Assembly (NCBI GenBank): GCA_030950545.1
Contig: JAUZRJ010000147.1
Location: 1-37,361 of the forward strand
DNA: 37,361 nt
Reading direction: 5' to 3'
Source: Aquificota bacterium
GTDB lineage: Bacteria > Aquificota > Aquificia > Aquificales > Aquificaceae
The notes under the pieces were generated by a model. That model was not told the origin of the DNA. It searched no databases and was given only the letters and a program-made list of their open reading frames with translations. A program made the position numbers and the translations under genes. Every line of letters begins with the position of its first letter. The stretch's first letter is position 1. Shown one piece after another: positions 8,148 through 19,489 of the stretch.

Positions 8148-9788
8148 TTATAGCTCCCTTAGCTTTCTGAGTATCCTCTCCCTCTGGCCTCTCTCTCCTT
8201 CCTTTCCCGCATCCAGTAGCCTGAGGGCTTCCTCGTAGTATCTCTTTGCGGACTCCTCAAAGCCCATCTTGAGGAGGACGTCTCCCACGTGTTCGTTTAC
8301 AACAGGGTCATCGTAGGCCCTTCTTAAGGCGTCAAGGAGATACTGTATCGCCCTCTCGTAGTCTCCCTTGAGGTAGTAAACCCACCCCATGCTGTCTATG
8401 TAAGCTGGGTTATCGGGGTCCTCCGAGAGGGCCTTCCTTATGAGCTGTTCCGCCTCATCCACCCTCGCATCACCGTACCACAGAAGAAGGGAGTAACCGA
8501 GATGGTTGTAAAGGTCTGGGTTGTCCGGATTGAGGTCTATGGCCTTCCTGAGGGCCTTTTCCACTTCCACTATCCTGCCGAGGTGGTCTAAAACGATCGC
8601 CTTCAGGAAGTAACCTCTGTAGTCGTTCGGGTTCAGGGATATGGCCCTCTCCACCGCCTCAAGGGCACCTTCGTAGTCCTCCCTGTCCATAAGCAGGTTA
8701 GCCTTAAGAAGGAGTAGCCTCACGCTGGCAGGGTTCAGGAAAAGGCCCTTCTCTATGATCTTCTCCGCCTTTTCCTTCTCCCCAAGGTGTATGTAAACCG
8801 TGGCGATCCTCTCTATCACCTTCTGGTTGTTGGGTATCTTGGAGTATATCTCCTCGTATATTGCCTTTGCCTTTTCAAGATCCCCCGTGACTTCAAGGGA
8901 TAGGGCGTAGGAGTAAGCGATGTTAAGATCCTCCGGGAACCTGTCGTAGAGCCTGCCTAGGACCTCCCTCGCCTCCCCGAAATCGCCCGACTGGAGCAGA
9001 GCTATCCCGTACTGGTATCCGTACTGGTAGTTCTCAGGGAACATGGAGTAGAGCCTGCTGAAGATACCCTTCGCCTCTTCCACCCTCCCGGTGGCCATGT
9101 ATAGCTGGGCGAGTTTCTCCAGAACCACCCTGTTGTCCGGGTCTTCCTTCAGCACCTCCCTGTAAAGCTCTTCAGCCTTAGAGTACTCCTCCCTGCCCTC
9201 GTATATCTTTCCCAGGGTGACGAAGGCTGCCTCAAAAGTCTTCCTTATCTCAAGCGCCTTCTGTAGGTACTCTATGGCTCTGTCTGTATCACCTTCCCTC
9301 ATGTAGATCTGACCCAGAAGGTAGTAGGGGAAGGGGCTGTCCGGGGTTATCTCCGCGAGCCTCTCTATGACCTCCTTCGCCTTTTCGGTCCTTCTCATCT
9401 TCAGATACTCGTCCGCAAGGAATATGAGAACCTCCCTGTTGTTGGGGAACTTCCTGTAGGCCCTCTCCAGGACCTTTACCGCCTTGTTCTTCTCGCCCTT
9501 AAGTCTGTAAACGCTGTACATCGCGATGTAGGGGTCAACCAGGTCGGGAAAGGTTCTCAGGTAATCCTTGGCTATTTTGAGGGCTTCATCGGTTTCCCTG
9601 AGGGCCATGACCAGCCTTATGGTGTCCATGTAAAGAGAGGGTGTGGGCTTCTGGTCCAGAGCCCTCAGACAGTAAGCCTTGGCGGTTTCGGAGTCATCAG
9701 ACAGATACCTGCACAGAATGTAGTCGTAGTAGTAGTTTCCAAAACCCAGAGCGGAAGCGGTAAGAAAAAGGACGATGAATACCGCCAT
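8148..9788 (-). CDS. TPR-repeat protein, probably exported
   Basis: 546 aa. Hydrophobic N-terminus (MAVFIVLFLTASALG) followed by many TPR units. Confidence 0.9.
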   Translation of the reverse strand: MAVFIVLFLTASALGFGNYYYDYILCRYLSDDSETAKAYCLRALDQKPTPSLYMDTIRLVMALRETDEALKIAKDYLRTFPDLVDPYIAMYSVYRLKGEKNKAVKVLERAYRKFPNNREVLIFLADEYLKMRRTEKAKEVIERLAEITPDSPFPYYLLGQIYMREGDTDRAIEYLQKALEIRKTFEAAFVTLGKIYEGREEYSKAEELYREVLKEDPDNRVVLEKLAQLYMATGRVEEAKGIFSRLYSMFPENYQYGYQYGIALLQSGDFGEAREVLGRLYDRFPEDLNIAYSYALSLEVTGDLEKAKAIYEEIYSKIPNNQKVIERIATVYIHLGEKEKAEKIIEKGLFLNPASVRLLLLKANLLMDREDYEGALEAVERAISLNPNDYRGYFLKAIVLDHLGRIVEVEKALRKAIDLNPDNPDLYNHLGYSLLLWYGDARVDEAEQLIRKALSEDPDNPAYIDSMGWVYYLKGDYERAIQYLLDALRRAYDDPVVNEHVGDVLLKMGFEESAKRYYEEALRLLDAGKEGERGQRERILRKLREL

Positions 9789-9791
9789 AAC

Positions 9792-10673
9792 CTACCTTCC
9801 CTTGTAGATCAGTATAGGTATGTCCACCCTCCTGAAAACCTCCGTCGATGTGCTACCTAAGATCACCCTCTTGAGTCCCGAAAGCCCCCTGCTCCCCATA
9901 AGGAGCATATCAAGGTCTCCGTCCTCCCTGACCCTCCTGACTATCTCCTCCGCGGGGTCATCACCTTCCCTGAAGACGGAGGAGACCTCAAAGCCCGCCT
10001 CCCTGAACCTGCCCTCAACCGTTCTCATATACTTTTTCTTCTCTTCCCTGTATTTGGCGTAGATCGCCTCCCCTATCCTCTCCACAACAGGTATATCTAT
10101 AGGCTCCTCCACGTGGAGTATCTCCACGGATACCCTGAAAGGTTTGAGGAACCTGAGGGCAAAGTCGGTCATATCCTCCGCTGTCTTGGAGAAATCGTAG
10201 GCGAGGACCACCTTTCTGGAAAAGGTGGGTTCAAAACCCTTGATGACTATCATGGGCTTCAGGCTGTGCTTGACCACTTTTTCCGCTGTGGACCCTATCA
10301 GGATCTTCTCCACAAGACCCTTCCTGTGGCTTCCTATTACCACGATATCGGGGTCCTCCTTTTCCTCCATCTCGAGGATCAGGTCTCTCGGGTCGCCCAC
10401 CTCAACGAGAGCCCGGGATTTCACAGGTTTAAGAAACTCCTGGAGACCCTTGAGTTTTTCCTCCGCCTCCCTTCTTTTCTTGGTCTCTATATCCTGAAGG
10501 ACCTTCACGTCTATGACGTCAACGCTCAGGCTCTCGGGATAGGGTATGTACAGGACGGGTGATACCGCGTGGAACAGTATGACCTCACCCCCGTGAGCCT
10601 CACATATCCTCTTTGCGGTCCTGAGGGTTGCGTTGGTTATCTCCGAAAAGTCAACGGGAACGAGGACCTTCAT
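9792..10673 (-). CDS. Universal stress protein, tandem UspA domains
   Basis: 293 aa. Two copies of the UspA nucleotide-binding motif (GSHRKGLVEKILIGSTAEKV and GSRGLSGLKRVILGSTSTEV). Confidence 0.94.
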   Translation of the reverse strand: MKVLVPVDFSEITNATLRTAKRICEAHGGEVILFHAVSPVLYIPYPESLSVDVIDVKVLQDIETKKRREAEEKLKGLQEFLKPVKSRALVEVGDPRDLILEMEEKEDPDIVVIGSHRKGLVEKILIGSTAEKVVKHSLKPMIVIKGFEPTFSRKVVLAYDFSKTAEDMTDFALRFLKPFRVSVEILHVEEPIDIPVVERIGEAIYAKYREEKKKYMRTVEGRFREAGFEVSSVFREGDDPAEEIVRRVREDGDLDMLLMGSRGLSGLKRVILGSTSTEVFRRVDIPILIYKGR

Positions 10674-11456
10674 CTAAACCTCCGCCATGTGCTTCCCCAC
10701 CACCGCCTCAAGGAACTCCTGGATCCTGCCGTTGGATGCGACAATGTCCCTGTAGCCGTTCCCCTTCACGATCCTGTAGGTTCCCCCCGCCTCTTTTAGT
10801 ATAACAGCTCCCGCGTATATGTCCCAGGGGTGGAGCTCAAACTCGATAAGGCCCTCAAAGATCCCCTCCGCAACGAAGCAGAGGTCAACCGCCGCTGCGC
10901 CGGGCCTTCTCATGGCGGCCACCTTGTCGAAGACCTCCCTGAATATCCTCCAGTAGACATCCAGGTCCCTTCTGGCCCTCGAAGGAAAACCGTAGGCGAC
11001 CACGGAAAGCTTCACCTGGGAAGTCTGGCTTACCCTTATACTCCTCCCGTTCTTGTATGCTCCTAGGCTCCTTCCCGCCCAGTAAAGGTGGTCAAAGTAC
11101 GGAAGATAGACCGCGCCTGCTACAATATCTCCCATGTGGGAGAGGGCGACCGACACGCCGAAGATGGGAAAGCCTGCTATGTAGTTCTTCGTCCCGTCGA
11201 GCGGATCGACGAACCAGACGAACTCACCTTCCGGGTCTCCCCCTTCCTCCTCGCCAACAACTTTGTGGTCCGGGAAGGACCTGGTTATGAACTCCCTTAT
11301 CCTCTCTTCGGACTCTCTGTCAACGTAGCTAACGAAGTCCTTTTCTCCTTTCTCCTCTATGCTGTCGTCGGTTACCTTTAAAAAGTTCTCCTTAAGGACC
11401 TGACCGCCTATGAGCACAGCGGTCTTGGCTACCCTGACGAACTCCTCTATCTTCAT
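10674..11456 (-). CDS. suhB: Inositol monophosphatase family protein
   Basis: 260 aa. GEEEGG, WFVDPLDGTKNYIAGFP and HPWDIYAGAVILKEAGG motifs. Confidence 0.92.
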   Translation of the reverse strand: MKIEEFVRVAKTAVLIGGQVLKENFLKVTDDSIEEKGEKDFVSYVDRESEERIREFITRSFPDHKVVGEEEGGDPEGEFVWFVDPLDGTKNYIAGFPIFGVSVALSHMGDIVAGAVYLPYFDHLYWAGRSLGAYKNGRSIRVSQTSQVKLSVVAYGFPSRARRDLDVYWRIFREVFDKVAAMRRPGAAAVDLCFVAEGIFEGLIEFELHPWDIYAGAVILKEAGGTYRIVKGNGYRDIVASNGRIQEFLEAVVGKHMAEV

Positions 11457-12649
11457 ACCTCCTCCCTGTCGTCCAGGACGTCGAGGCAGGGAAGGTGGTT
11501 CCCCTCCAGGAGCTGGAGGAAGGCTCCCCCACCCGTTGAGACGAAGTCTATGGCGCTGTAAACACCAGCCCTGTGTATGGCGTGGTCCGTATCACCCCCT
11601 CCCGCTATGGTGAGGGCCGGAGATTCCGCCACCATCTTGGCGACCGCGAAGGTCCCGTTCTTGAATCTGTCAAGCTCAAAGACACCCATAGGACCGTTCC
11701 AGATGACGGTCTGGGCGTCCGTCAGGATCTCCCTGATGAGGTCCACCGAAACAGGGCCTATGTCCAGACCCCTCCAGCCTTCCGGGATCTCCTGCCACGG
11801 GACCACTCTGGTCGGTGTGTTGTCCGAGATCTCTTTTCCCACCACGAAGTCTACGGGGAGGTAGAGCTTAACCTCCAGCTTCTTGGCTATGTCGAGTATG
11901 TCAAGGGCGACCGGGATCAGGTCCTCTTCAACGGGTGAGTCCCCAACGGTGTATCCCATAGCCCTTATGAAGGTGAAGGCCATGGCACCGCCTATGAAGA
12001 TCTTGTCAACCCTCTTCAGGAGGTTCTTGATTATCCCGAGTTTGGAGGAGACCTTGGCACCTCCCAGGAGCGCCACCACGGGCCTCTGGGGGTTCACCAT
12101 CGCCCTCTCAAAGTATGTGACCTCCTTCTCAAGGAGAAAACCCATGACCGCGGGCTTCAGGATCCTGGGGAGAAGATACATGGAGGCGTGCTTTCTGTGG
12201 CATGTCCCGAAAGCGTCTATAACGCACACATCACCCAAGCTGGCGAGCTCCCTTGCGAAGCTCTCTTCCCCTTTTGTCTCCCCTTCGTAAAACCTCAGGT
12301 TCTCAAGGAGCAGGACCTCACCATCCTCAAGACCCCTGACCGCCTTTTTCACCTCTTCACCCACGCAGTCGGGAGCGAACTTCACCTCCGTCCCGAGGAG
12401 TCTTGAGAGCCTCTTGGCGACCGGGAGCAGGGAGTACCTCATGTCCTTTCCTTTAGGCCTCCCGAGGTGGGACAGGAGTATAACCTTCGCCCTCGCGTCT
12501 AAAAGGTACTCTATGGTCGGGAGGGAGGCCTTTATACGGGTGTCGTCAACTATGTTGCCCTGTTCGTCTATGGGGACGTTGAAGTCAACCCTCACCAGAA
12601 CCCTCTTTCCCGTTATCTGTACGTCCCTTAAAGTCTTCTTGTAAGGCAT
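11453..12649 (-). CDS. pgk: Phosphoglycerate kinase
   Basis: GKRVLVRVDFNVPIDEQGNI, HLGRPKG, GGAKVSSKLGII, GGGDTDHA. Start MPYKKTLRDVQ at 12649 preferred over the longer track ORF (12820). Confidence 0.96.
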   Translation of the reverse strand: MPYKKTLRDVQITGKRVLVRVDFNVPIDEQGNIVDDTRIKASLPTIEYLLDARAKVILLSHLGRPKGKDMRYSLLPVAKRLSRLLGTEVKFAPDCVGEEVKKAVRGLEDGEVLLLENLRFYEGETKGEESFARELASLGDVCVIDAFGTCHRKHASMYLLPRILKPAVMGFLLEKEVTYFERAMVNPQRPVVALLGGAKVSSKLGIIKNLLKRVDKIFIGGAMAFTFIRAMGYTVGDSPVEEDLIPVALDILDIAKKLEVKLYLPVDFVVGKEISDNTPTRVVPWQEIPEGWRGLDIGPVSVDLIREILTDAQTVIWNGPMGVFELDRFKNGTFAVAKMVAESPALTIAGGGDTDHAIHRAGVYSAIDFVSTGGGAFLQLLEGNHLPCLDVLDDREEV

Positions 12650-12663
12650 GGATAAGAATTTTA

Positions 12664-13119
12664 TCACAGGGACCTTGGCGGGCTGTAAAGCAGGCCGAGG
12701 ACACCGCCCCAGATCATGTGGAGCAGGGTCAGTGAGAGGGGGTCTTTGAGGATAAGACCCATGAACTCCGCACCACCGAGGTAGAGGGGAATGGCTACCA
12801 AAAACACGAGGACGTTCCACACAAAGCCGAAGATGAGCCCCTTAATGAGACCTCCAGAGGGTATCCTGCTGTAGATTGCCGGGTGGGCAAAGAAGATGCC
12901 GAGCAGGAAGGAGTTGATCTGGTGGCCTACAGCCATCAGCAGGAAGACCTGCTCCTCAGGTACGCCCCAGCCCTCCATGACCTCCATGTAGTCCCTGTAT
13001 GTCCCGAAAAGCCCTAAGAACCCGTCCAGCATGATGTCCACGCCGAGCATGGCATAGCCCGCCAGGAAGCTGGCGATCAGGTAGCTCGGGAAGTTAACAC
13101 CCCTTATAACCTCACCCAA
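12664..13119 (-). CDS. Conserved multi-pass membrane protein of unknown function
   Basis: 151 aa with about four hydrophobic segments and conserved-looking GHQIN and HMIWGGVLGLLY motifs; overlaps the uvrC 3' end. Confidence 0.75.
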   Translation of the reverse strand: MGEVIRGVNFPSYLIASFLAGYAMLGVDIMLDGFLGLFGTYRDYMEVMEGWGVPEEQVFLLMAVGHQINSFLLGIFFAHPAIYSRIPSGGLIKGLIFGFVWNVLVFLVAIPLYLGGAEFMGLILKDPLSLTLLHMIWGGVLGLLYSPPRSL

Positions 13120-14797
13120 GGTACTTCTTAACCTCCTGCTTCAGGGATACGGGAAGTCCGAGCTTCCTCAAGGTTGCGTCATCAGCGGAGATGAGGTCGT
13201 ACAGGGTCTCGAAGTTCCTGTAGATTATCCTCTTCCTGACCTCACCAACACCTTTAACCTTTGAGAGGACCTCCTCCATTACCTTCTTGCCCCTGAGTTT
13301 CCTGCTGTAGGAGAGGGCGAACCTGTGCGCCTCGTCCCTTATGAGACCGAAGACCCTGTAAAGGGCAGGGTGATCCTTAAGCCTTATCTCCCTTCCGTCC
13401 TCCGTGAAGAGTATCTCCTCCTCCTTTGCGAGGGCAAAGACCTTAAGAGGCAGGTTGTAGGTTTTCTTCACGGACACACCCACACCGAGCTGACCCTTCC
13501 CCCCGTCTATGAGCCATATGTCGGGCGTCCTCTCCTCACCTTTTTTGAGCCTTCTCGCCCTCCTTTCCAGGACCTCCCTCAGGGCTCCGTAGTCGTCTAT
13601 TCCCGAAAGGGTCTTTATCCTGTACCTTCTGTATCTTCTCCTGTTCATCCTGCCCTCTTCCCACACGACACAGCTCCCCACGTAACCCTCACCCTGAAAG
13701 TGGGATACGTCAAACCCCTCGATCACCTCAGGCGGTTCCACCCCGAGTACGCTCCTGAAGTCCTCCTCCGGGACTGTCAGTCCCTCCTTGAGGTTCTCCT
13801 CCGCGAGTTCTCTGAGCTCTTCGGGGATGTCCCGGGAGAAACCCACCTCCCTTCCCGCCCTCTCCCTCAGCCACCTCTTCACCTCATCGCTGACGGGAAA
13901 GTTCCCGATCACGAGTTCAGGGATCCTGTTGTGGTAGTAGTAGCCGATAAGGAACTCCTCCAGGTCATCTTCGCTCCCGAGGTCGAAGACCTCCTTGCTG
14001 ACAACCCTTCCCGACCTTATCAGGAAAAGACCCACCCTCCCGCCTATCCGGTAAAAGAGGTCAGCCTCTCTGAAGGGCAGGCCCGAGACCGCCTGACCCT
14101 TTGCTATGTTCTCAAGGGCGACTATCTGGTCCCTTATCTGGGCGCACTTCTCAAAGAGCATCTCCCTTGACAGCTCTTCTATTCTTGAGTACAGCTTGGG
14201 AAGTATCTCGGAGACCTCTCCGGAGAGCAAAGCCTTCGCACCTTCAACGCTCAGCCTGTAGTCTTCCTCAGAGATGAGCCCCGCACAGGGACCTGAGCAG
14301 AGGCCAAGATGGTAGTCCATGCAGGGTTCTGACCTCTTGGGCATAGGGTCGCAGGTCCTGAGCTTGAAGACCCTGTGTATAAGCCTTTTTACCTTCCTGG
14401 CCTTCCCCGCCTGGAGGAATGGGCCGAACACCTCCCCGCCTTCAGCCTCTGACCTTCTCACCACCTTAACGGTCGGGAACCTGTCAGCTGTTATAAGGAT
14501 CAGGGGGTAACCCCCTCCGTGCTTGTGCATGACGTTGAACCTGGGTCTGTGGGTCTGTATGAGGTCTATCTCGAGGACGAGGGCTTCAAACTCGTTCCTC
14601 GTGACTATCCACTCAAGGTCCACAGCCTCCCTGACTATGGCGGACTCCTTAGGGTCAGTCTCCGCAAGCTTGAGGTGCTGGAGGAGTCTCCTCTTTATGT
14701 TCTTCGCCTTGCCTATGTAAACGGGCTTTTTCTTTCCCTTGAATATGTAAACCCCGCACCTCTCGGGGGCGGACAGGACCTTATCCTTTAAGTTCAT
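13112..14797 (-). CDS. uvrC: Excinuclease ABC subunit C
   Basis: 561 aa. GIY-YIG (GVYIFKGKKKPVYIGKAKNIKRRL), FDVSHFQGEGYVGSCVV, DGGKGQLGV, C-terminal HhH. Confidence 0.96.
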   Translation of the reverse strand: MNLKDKVLSAPERCGVYIFKGKKKPVYIGKAKNIKRRLLQHLKLAETDPKESAIVREAVDLEWIVTRNEFEALVLEIDLIQTHRPRFNVMHKHGGGYPLILITADRFPTVKVVRRSEAEGGEVFGPFLQAGKARKVKRLIHRVFKLRTCDPMPKRSEPCMDYHLGLCSGPCAGLISEEDYRLSVEGAKALLSGEVSEILPKLYSRIEELSREMLFEKCAQIRDQIVALENIAKGQAVSGLPFREADLFYRIGGRVGLFLIRSGRVVSKEVFDLGSEDDLEEFLIGYYYHNRIPELVIGNFPVSDEVKRWLRERAGREVGFSRDIPEELRELAEENLKEGLTVPEEDFRSVLGVEPPEVIEGFDVSHFQGEGYVGSCVVWEEGRMNRRRYRRYRIKTLSGIDDYGALREVLERRARRLKKGEERTPDIWLIDGGKGQLGVGVSVKKTYNLPLKVFALAKEEEILFTEDGREIRLKDHPALYRVFGLIRDEAHRFALSYSRKLRGKKVMEEVLSKVKGVGEVRKRIIYRNFETLYDLISADDATLRKLGLPVSLKQEVKKYLG

Positions 14798-14820
14798 AGC
14801 AGTATTAAAATTTAAGTTAG

Positions 14821-16869
14821 GTGAGATACAGGGAAGGCTGGATAGTTTTAGCTTTCATAATAATCCTCAGCGCGATAATAATCCCCATACCCGCCTTCCT
14901 GCTTGACATACTGCTCGCTACAAGCATAACCTTCTCTCTGGCGGTTCTTGTCCTGACCTTCTTCGTGAAGACCCCTTTGGAGCTCTCATCCTTTCCAACC
15001 ATACTCCTGATAGGTACGCTCTTGAGACTCTCCCTGAACATAGCAGCGGCGAGGAGGATCCTCCTCTACGGCCACGAGGGTACGGATGCTGCGGGCCACA
15101 TAATAGAGGGGTTCGGAAAGTTTGTTGTCGGCGGTGACGTGGTGGTGGGTCTGATAGTCTTTCTGATATTCATAGTGATCAACTTCATAGTGATCACGAG
15201 GGGTGCGGAGAGGATCTCGGAGGTCGCAGCCAGGTTCACCCTTGACGCGATGCCCGGAAAGCAGATGAGCATAGACGCGGACCTGAACGCGGGGATAATA
15301 AACGAGGAGGAAGCGAAGAGAAGAAGGGAACAGCTGGAGAGGGAGGCTTCCTTTTACGGAGCCATGGACGGGGCGAGCAAGTTCATAAGGGGAGACGCCA
15401 TAGCCGCACTCCTCATTCTCCTCCTCAGCCTCGTGGGCGGGCTCATAGTGGGCATAGTCTTCAAGGGTATGGACTTCATGGAAGCTCTTAACACCTACAC
15501 CCTCCTCACCGTAGGGGAGGGACTCGCGTCGCAGATACCCGCCCTGATCCTGTCCACCTCCGCGGGGCTGATAACCACGAAGGCCTCCTCAAGGGAAGAG
15601 GTCGGTAATGTAATAGCGGAGGAGTTCTCAAGGGAACCGAAGGTTCTTCTCTTCTCCTCTGGCCTCCTCCTGTTCATAGGCATGATCCCAGGACTCCCCA
15701 AGCTACCCTTCCTCATTATGGCCGGGATCCTGGGGGGTATCTACTATCTTCTCAGCAGGAGCCTGAGGGAGAAGCAGATAAAGGAGCTTGAGAGGATGGT
15801 TGAGGAGCAAAAGAGGGAAGAGCAGAGGAGAAGGGAGACCGAAGAGGAGGAGATAGTGCCCCAGCCGGATCCCATAACCCTGGAGGTGGGCTACGGCCTT
15901 ATACCTTACGTGGACGAGACCCAGGGGGGAGACATACCCCAGAGGATAAGGACCATGAGGAGGCAGATAGCCCAGGAGTACGGCGTCATAGTTCCCCTGG
16001 TCCACATAAGGGACAACCTCAGGCTCCAGCCTGACCAGTACAGGATCCTGATAAGGGGTATAGAGGTGGACTCCTACGAGATAAAGCCCGGCTACCTTCT
16101 CGCTGTTGACCTCGGGACCGCGAGGGGTGAGATAGAGGGCCTGGAGACCAAGGAACCCGCTTTCAAGCTGAAAGCCTACTGGATAACGGAAGACAGGAAG
16201 GACGAAGCCCAGAGGAAGGGCTACATGGTTGTGGACATCAGCACAGCCATAATAACCCACCTCTCGGAGGTTATAAAGAGAAACCTCCACGAGCTCCTGG
16301 GCAGGAACGAGGTTATAGAGCTGATAGACAGGCTCTCGAGGAAGTATCCCAAGGTTGTCAAGGACATAGTACCTGAGCAGGTGCCCGTCTCCGTCGTCCA
16401 CAGGGTCCTTCAGAACCTCCTGAGGGAAGGGATACCCGTTAACGACCTCCTGACGATCCTGGAGACGCTTGCGGACTACATAGACCAGACAAAGGACCCG
16501 GACCTCCTCACCGAGTACGTCAGGCAGAACCTGTCCAAGAGGATAACGAGGATGTACCTGACCGACGGGACCCTGTACGCCATAGCCTTATCGCCTAAGG
16601 TTGAGGCTAAGCTCATGCATCTCATAAACGAGGGTAAGGAGGACGAGTTCATAGACCTGATCCTGAACAGACTCCTCAACAAGATATCCAGGGAGATGGA
16701 AAAGTTCGTCCAGTTCAGGGCCCAGCCTGTGCTTCTCACATCGGGAAACCTGAGGAGGTACGTCAGGAGGGCCATAGAGCCCTACCTTCACCAGCTTGCG
16801 GTCCTGTCTTACAACGAACTTGAAAAGCAGGTTAACATGAAGATATTAGGATTAATAGATGAGGACTGA
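14821..16869 (+). CDS. flhA: Flagellar biosynthesis protein FlhA
   Basis: 682 aa. FHIPEP-family TM region ([45 protein letters not shown]); GTG start. Confidence 0.96.
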   Translation: MRYREGWIVLAFIIILSAIIIPIPAFLLDILLATSITFSLAVLVLTFFVKTPLELSSFPTILLIGTLLRLSLNIAAARRILLYGHEGTDAAGHIIEGFGKFVVGGDVVVGLIVFLIFIVINFIVITRGAERISEVAARFTLDAMPGKQMSIDADLNAGIINEEEAKRRREQLEREASFYGAMDGASKFIRGDAIAALLILLLSLVGGLIVGIVFKGMDFMEALNTYTLLTVGEGLASQIPALILSTSAGLITTKASSREEVGNVIAEEFSREPKVLLFSSGLLLFIGMIPGLPKLPFLIMAGILGGIYYLLSRSLREKQIKELERMVEEQKREEQRRRETEEEEIVPQPDPITLEVGYGLIPYVDETQGGDIPQRIRTMRRQIAQEYGVIVPLVHIRDNLRLQPDQYRILIRGIEVDSYEIKPGYLLAVDLGTARGEIEGLETKEPAFKLKAYWITEDRKDEAQRKGYMVVDISTAIITHLSEVIKRNLHELLGRNEVIELIDRLSRKYPKVVKDIVPEQVPVSVVHRVLQNLLREGIPVNDLLTILETLADYIDQTKDPDLLTEYVRQNLSKRITRMYLTDGTLYAIALSPKVEAKLMHLINEGKEDEFIDLILNRLLNKISREMEKFVQFRAQPVLLTSGNLRRYVRRAIEPYLHQLAVLSYNELEKQVNMKILGLIDED

Positions 16870-17977
16870 GAAGATAATAGCCGGGTCCCTCCAGGAGGCG
16901 GTGGAGGAGCTGAAAAAGACATACGGCGATAACGCTGTGGTTCTCTCTTCAAGGATAATAAGGAAGCAAAGGTGGAGTTTTCTCCCCTTTTTCAAAACAA
17001 CGATGCTCGAGATAACCGTCGGGATACCCGAAGAGGAGGACTTTAAAAAGGAAGTGGAGAACAGGGTAAAGGAATTTGAAAGGGCTGAAATGGTGAGAAG
17101 ATCCGCGGAGGAAGCCTTTAAGACCTTAAGCGGTGATCAGGACACATCGGATGTTGGGGAGGGGCTGTCTTTGAGGGCGAGGAGGGTTCTCTCCCGCATG
17201 GTTTACAGGGGCGTGAGGAAGGAGATAGCCAGAAAGATACTGGAGGAAGCCTGCGGGTACGACATAGAACTCGGCATGCTCGACTTTAAGGACGACATCA
17301 GGGAAGCCCTCAAGGACAGCCTCAGGAGGAACATAGTTTTAGAGGGGAACAGTTTTCAGAACGGAGACCTGAAGGTCATCGTTCTCATAGGCCCGACCGG
17401 GGTGGGCAAGACGACGACGATCGCCAAGCTCTCCTACATATTCAAGAAGACGGGAAAGAGGGTGGGTGTCATAACCCTGGACAGCTACAGGGTGGGCGCT
17501 GTTGAACAGCTGAGGTCCTTCGTGAGCGTGATGGAGCTTCCCTTCAAGATAGCGGAGACACCGAAGGACCTCATGAAGAGCGTGGACGAACTCGGGGACA
17601 GGGACCTTATACTTGTGGACACAGCGGGAAGGAGCCAGCACGACAGGTTCAGACTCAACGAGCTCAAGGTCTTTCTGGAAAACCTGAAGGCAGGCATATA
17701 CCTCACCTTGAGTGCTAACCTTTCGGAGATGGTGATGTACGAGGCAATAATGCAGTTCGGTATATTCCCGATAAGGGGTCTGATCTTCTCCAAGATGGAC
17801 GAGACCTCTTACCCGGGGAGCGTGATAAACGTCGCCTACAGGACCAAGCTTCCCGTCCTGTGCTTCACAACGGGCCAGACGGTCCCTGACGACATAGTCA
17901 TGGCGGACTACGACTATCTCGCCAGCCTTATCTTAGAGGAGGATCATGAGTTTAGATCAGCAGGTGGTACATCTTAA
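16859..17977 (+). CDS. flhF: Flagellar biosynthesis GTPase FlhF
   Basis: 372 aa SRP-type GTPase: [32 protein letters not shown]; between flhA and flhG. Confidence 0.94.
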   Translation: MRTEKIIAGSLQEAVEELKKTYGDNAVVLSSRIIRKQRWSFLPFFKTTMLEITVGIPEEEDFKKEVENRVKEFERAEMVRRSAEEAFKTLSGDQDTSDVGEGLSLRARRVLSRMVYRGVRKEIARKILEEACGYDIELGMLDFKDDIREALKDSLRRNIVLEGNSFQNGDLKVIVLIGPTGVGKTTTIAKLSYIFKKTGKRVGVITLDSYRVGAVEQLRSFVSVMELPFKIAETPKDLMKSVDELGDRDLILVDTAGRSQHDRFRLNELKVFLENLKAGIYLTLSANLSEMVMYEAIMQFGIFPIRGLIFSKMDETSYPGSVINVAYRTKLPVLCFTTGQTVPDDIVMADYDYLASLILEEDHEFRSAGGTS

Positions 17978-18782
17978 GCACAGGGAAGGGTCCGAAGGGG
18001 GGACCCGTTACATAGCGGTCGCGAGCGGTAAGGGGGGTGTGGGAAAGACCTTGTTATCGGTGAACCTGGGAAAGTGCATATCGGACACGGGGAAGAAGGT
18101 CCTCATAGTGGACGCGGACCTGGGGCTCAGCAATGTCCACCTGATGCTCGGGATAACGCCCAGGAGGAACCTCACCCACTTCTTCTTCGGGGAGGCGACT
18201 TTTGAGGATATACTCGTCAGGGTAAGCGAGAACCTCCACTTTATATCCAGCGGTAGCGGGATCCTCGAGCTGGCCAAACTCCCGAAGGACCAGGTTCTCA
18301 GCCTGATAAGGAGACTGCAGGAACTTGCGGAGGGCGGGTATGAGGTGGTCATCTTCGACACTCCTCCCGGGATCCACGAGGACACGATAGCGGTCGTCTC
18401 CGCGGTAGACCGCCCGATCATACTCACAACCCCAGAACCCACCGCTGTTGCGGATGCCTACGCTCTGATAAAGGTGGTCAACAGGGAGGCCGGGACGGAG
18501 AGCTTCAGTCTGGTCGTGAACAAGGTCGAGGGAGAGGTGGAAGGGAGAAAGGTTTACGAGAGCATAAGACTCCTCACGGACAGGTTCACGAGGGCGAAGG
18601 TGGAGTTTCTGGGTTCTATCAGGTACAGGAAGAACCTCATAAGGAGGATCATAGACCAGGACCCTTACGACAGGGTCTTCACCTCTGACGTGTATAATAT
18701 CCTCTCTAAAATGGACCTCGGGGTCTCTCCTAAAAGGAGGAGCTTCTGGGACACGCTTATCGGAAGGTTGTTCGGAAGATGA
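17946..18782 (+). CDS. flhG: MinD-like ATPase FlhG
   Basis: 278 aa. Deviant Walker A (ASGKGGVGKTLLSVNLG), VDADLGLSNVHLMLG, IFDTPPGI. Confidence 0.93.
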   Translation: MSLDQQVVHLKHREGSEGGTRYIAVASGKGGVGKTLLSVNLGKCISDTGKKVLIVDADLGLSNVHLMLGITPRRNLTHFFFGEATFEDILVRVSENLHFISSGSGILELAKLPKDQVLSLIRRLQELAEGGYEVVIFDTPPGIHEDTIAVVSAVDRPIILTTPEPTAVADAYALIKVVNREAGTESFSLVVNKVEGEVEGRKVYESIRLLTDRFTRAKVEFLGSIRYRKNLIRRIIDQDPYDRVFTSDVYNILSKMDLGVSPKRRSFWDTLIGRLFGR

Positions 18783-19489
18783 AAGAAAGCCCTTACACCT
18801 ACAGGGAGAAGGAAAAGGAAGAGCTGATCCTGAAGTACCTTCCCCTCGTCAAGAGCATAGCCTTCAGCATAAAGAGACACCTTCCTCCCACCATAGACGT
18901 GAGGGACCTGATAGGCCACGGGATCATAGGTCTCATAAAGGCCATAGAGAAACTGGACACCCAGAAGAACCCCGAGAGCTACCTGAGGATCAGGATAAGG
19001 GGAGCGATATACGACTACCTCAGGAGCCTTGACTTCGGTAGCAGGAGGATAAGGGAGAAGGAGAGGAGGATCAAAAAGGCCCTGAGTGATCTGTCGGACA
19101 GGCTCGGCAGGGAGCCGAGCGATGAAGAGATAGCGGACTACTTGGGTGAAGACCTGGAAACCCTCCGTCAGGATCTCAGCAGGATTTCCTTTTCTTACAT
19201 ACTCAACCTGGAAGACGTCTTCACCGAAGAGAGGAGGAGCTACGAGGAGGTTCTTGGGTCGGGGAACGAAGACGTTGAGGACGAAATTATAAGAAAAGAC
19301 ACACTGGAAAGGCTGAGGAAGGCGGTAGAGAAGCTGGACGACAGGGAAAAGCTCGTCATACAGCTCGTCTTCTACGAGGAGCTACCTCTCAAGGATATAG
19401 CCCAGATCCTGGGCTGTTCCATATCGAGGGTTTCCCAGATAAAGGGTGAGGCTCTGGAGAAGCTCAGGAGGTTCCTCTCCGGGACCTGA
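18779..19489 (+). CDS. fliA: Flagellar sigma factor sigma28
   Basis: 236 aa. DLIGHGIIGLIKAIEKLD, RIRGAIYDYLRSLDFGSR, C-terminal region 4; end of the flh operon. Confidence 0.93.
   Translation: MKESPYTYREKEKEELILKYLPLVKSIAFSIKRHLPPTIDVRDLIGHGIIGLIKAIEKLDTQKNPESYLRIRIRGAIYDYLRSLDFGSRRIREKERRIKKALSDLSDRLGREPSDEEIADYLGEDLETLRQDLSRISFSYILNLEDVFTEERRSYEEVLGSGNEDVEDEIIRKDTLERLRKAVEKLDDREKLVIQLVFYEELPLKDIAQILGCSISRVSQIKGEALEKLRRFLSGT

Noticed and set aside
12650-12820. N-terminal extension of pgk in the track ORF
   Set aside because: Extension is Pro/Arg-rich, overlaps the neighbouring membrane-protein gene, and conserved PGK sequence starts at MPYKKTLRDVQ (12649).
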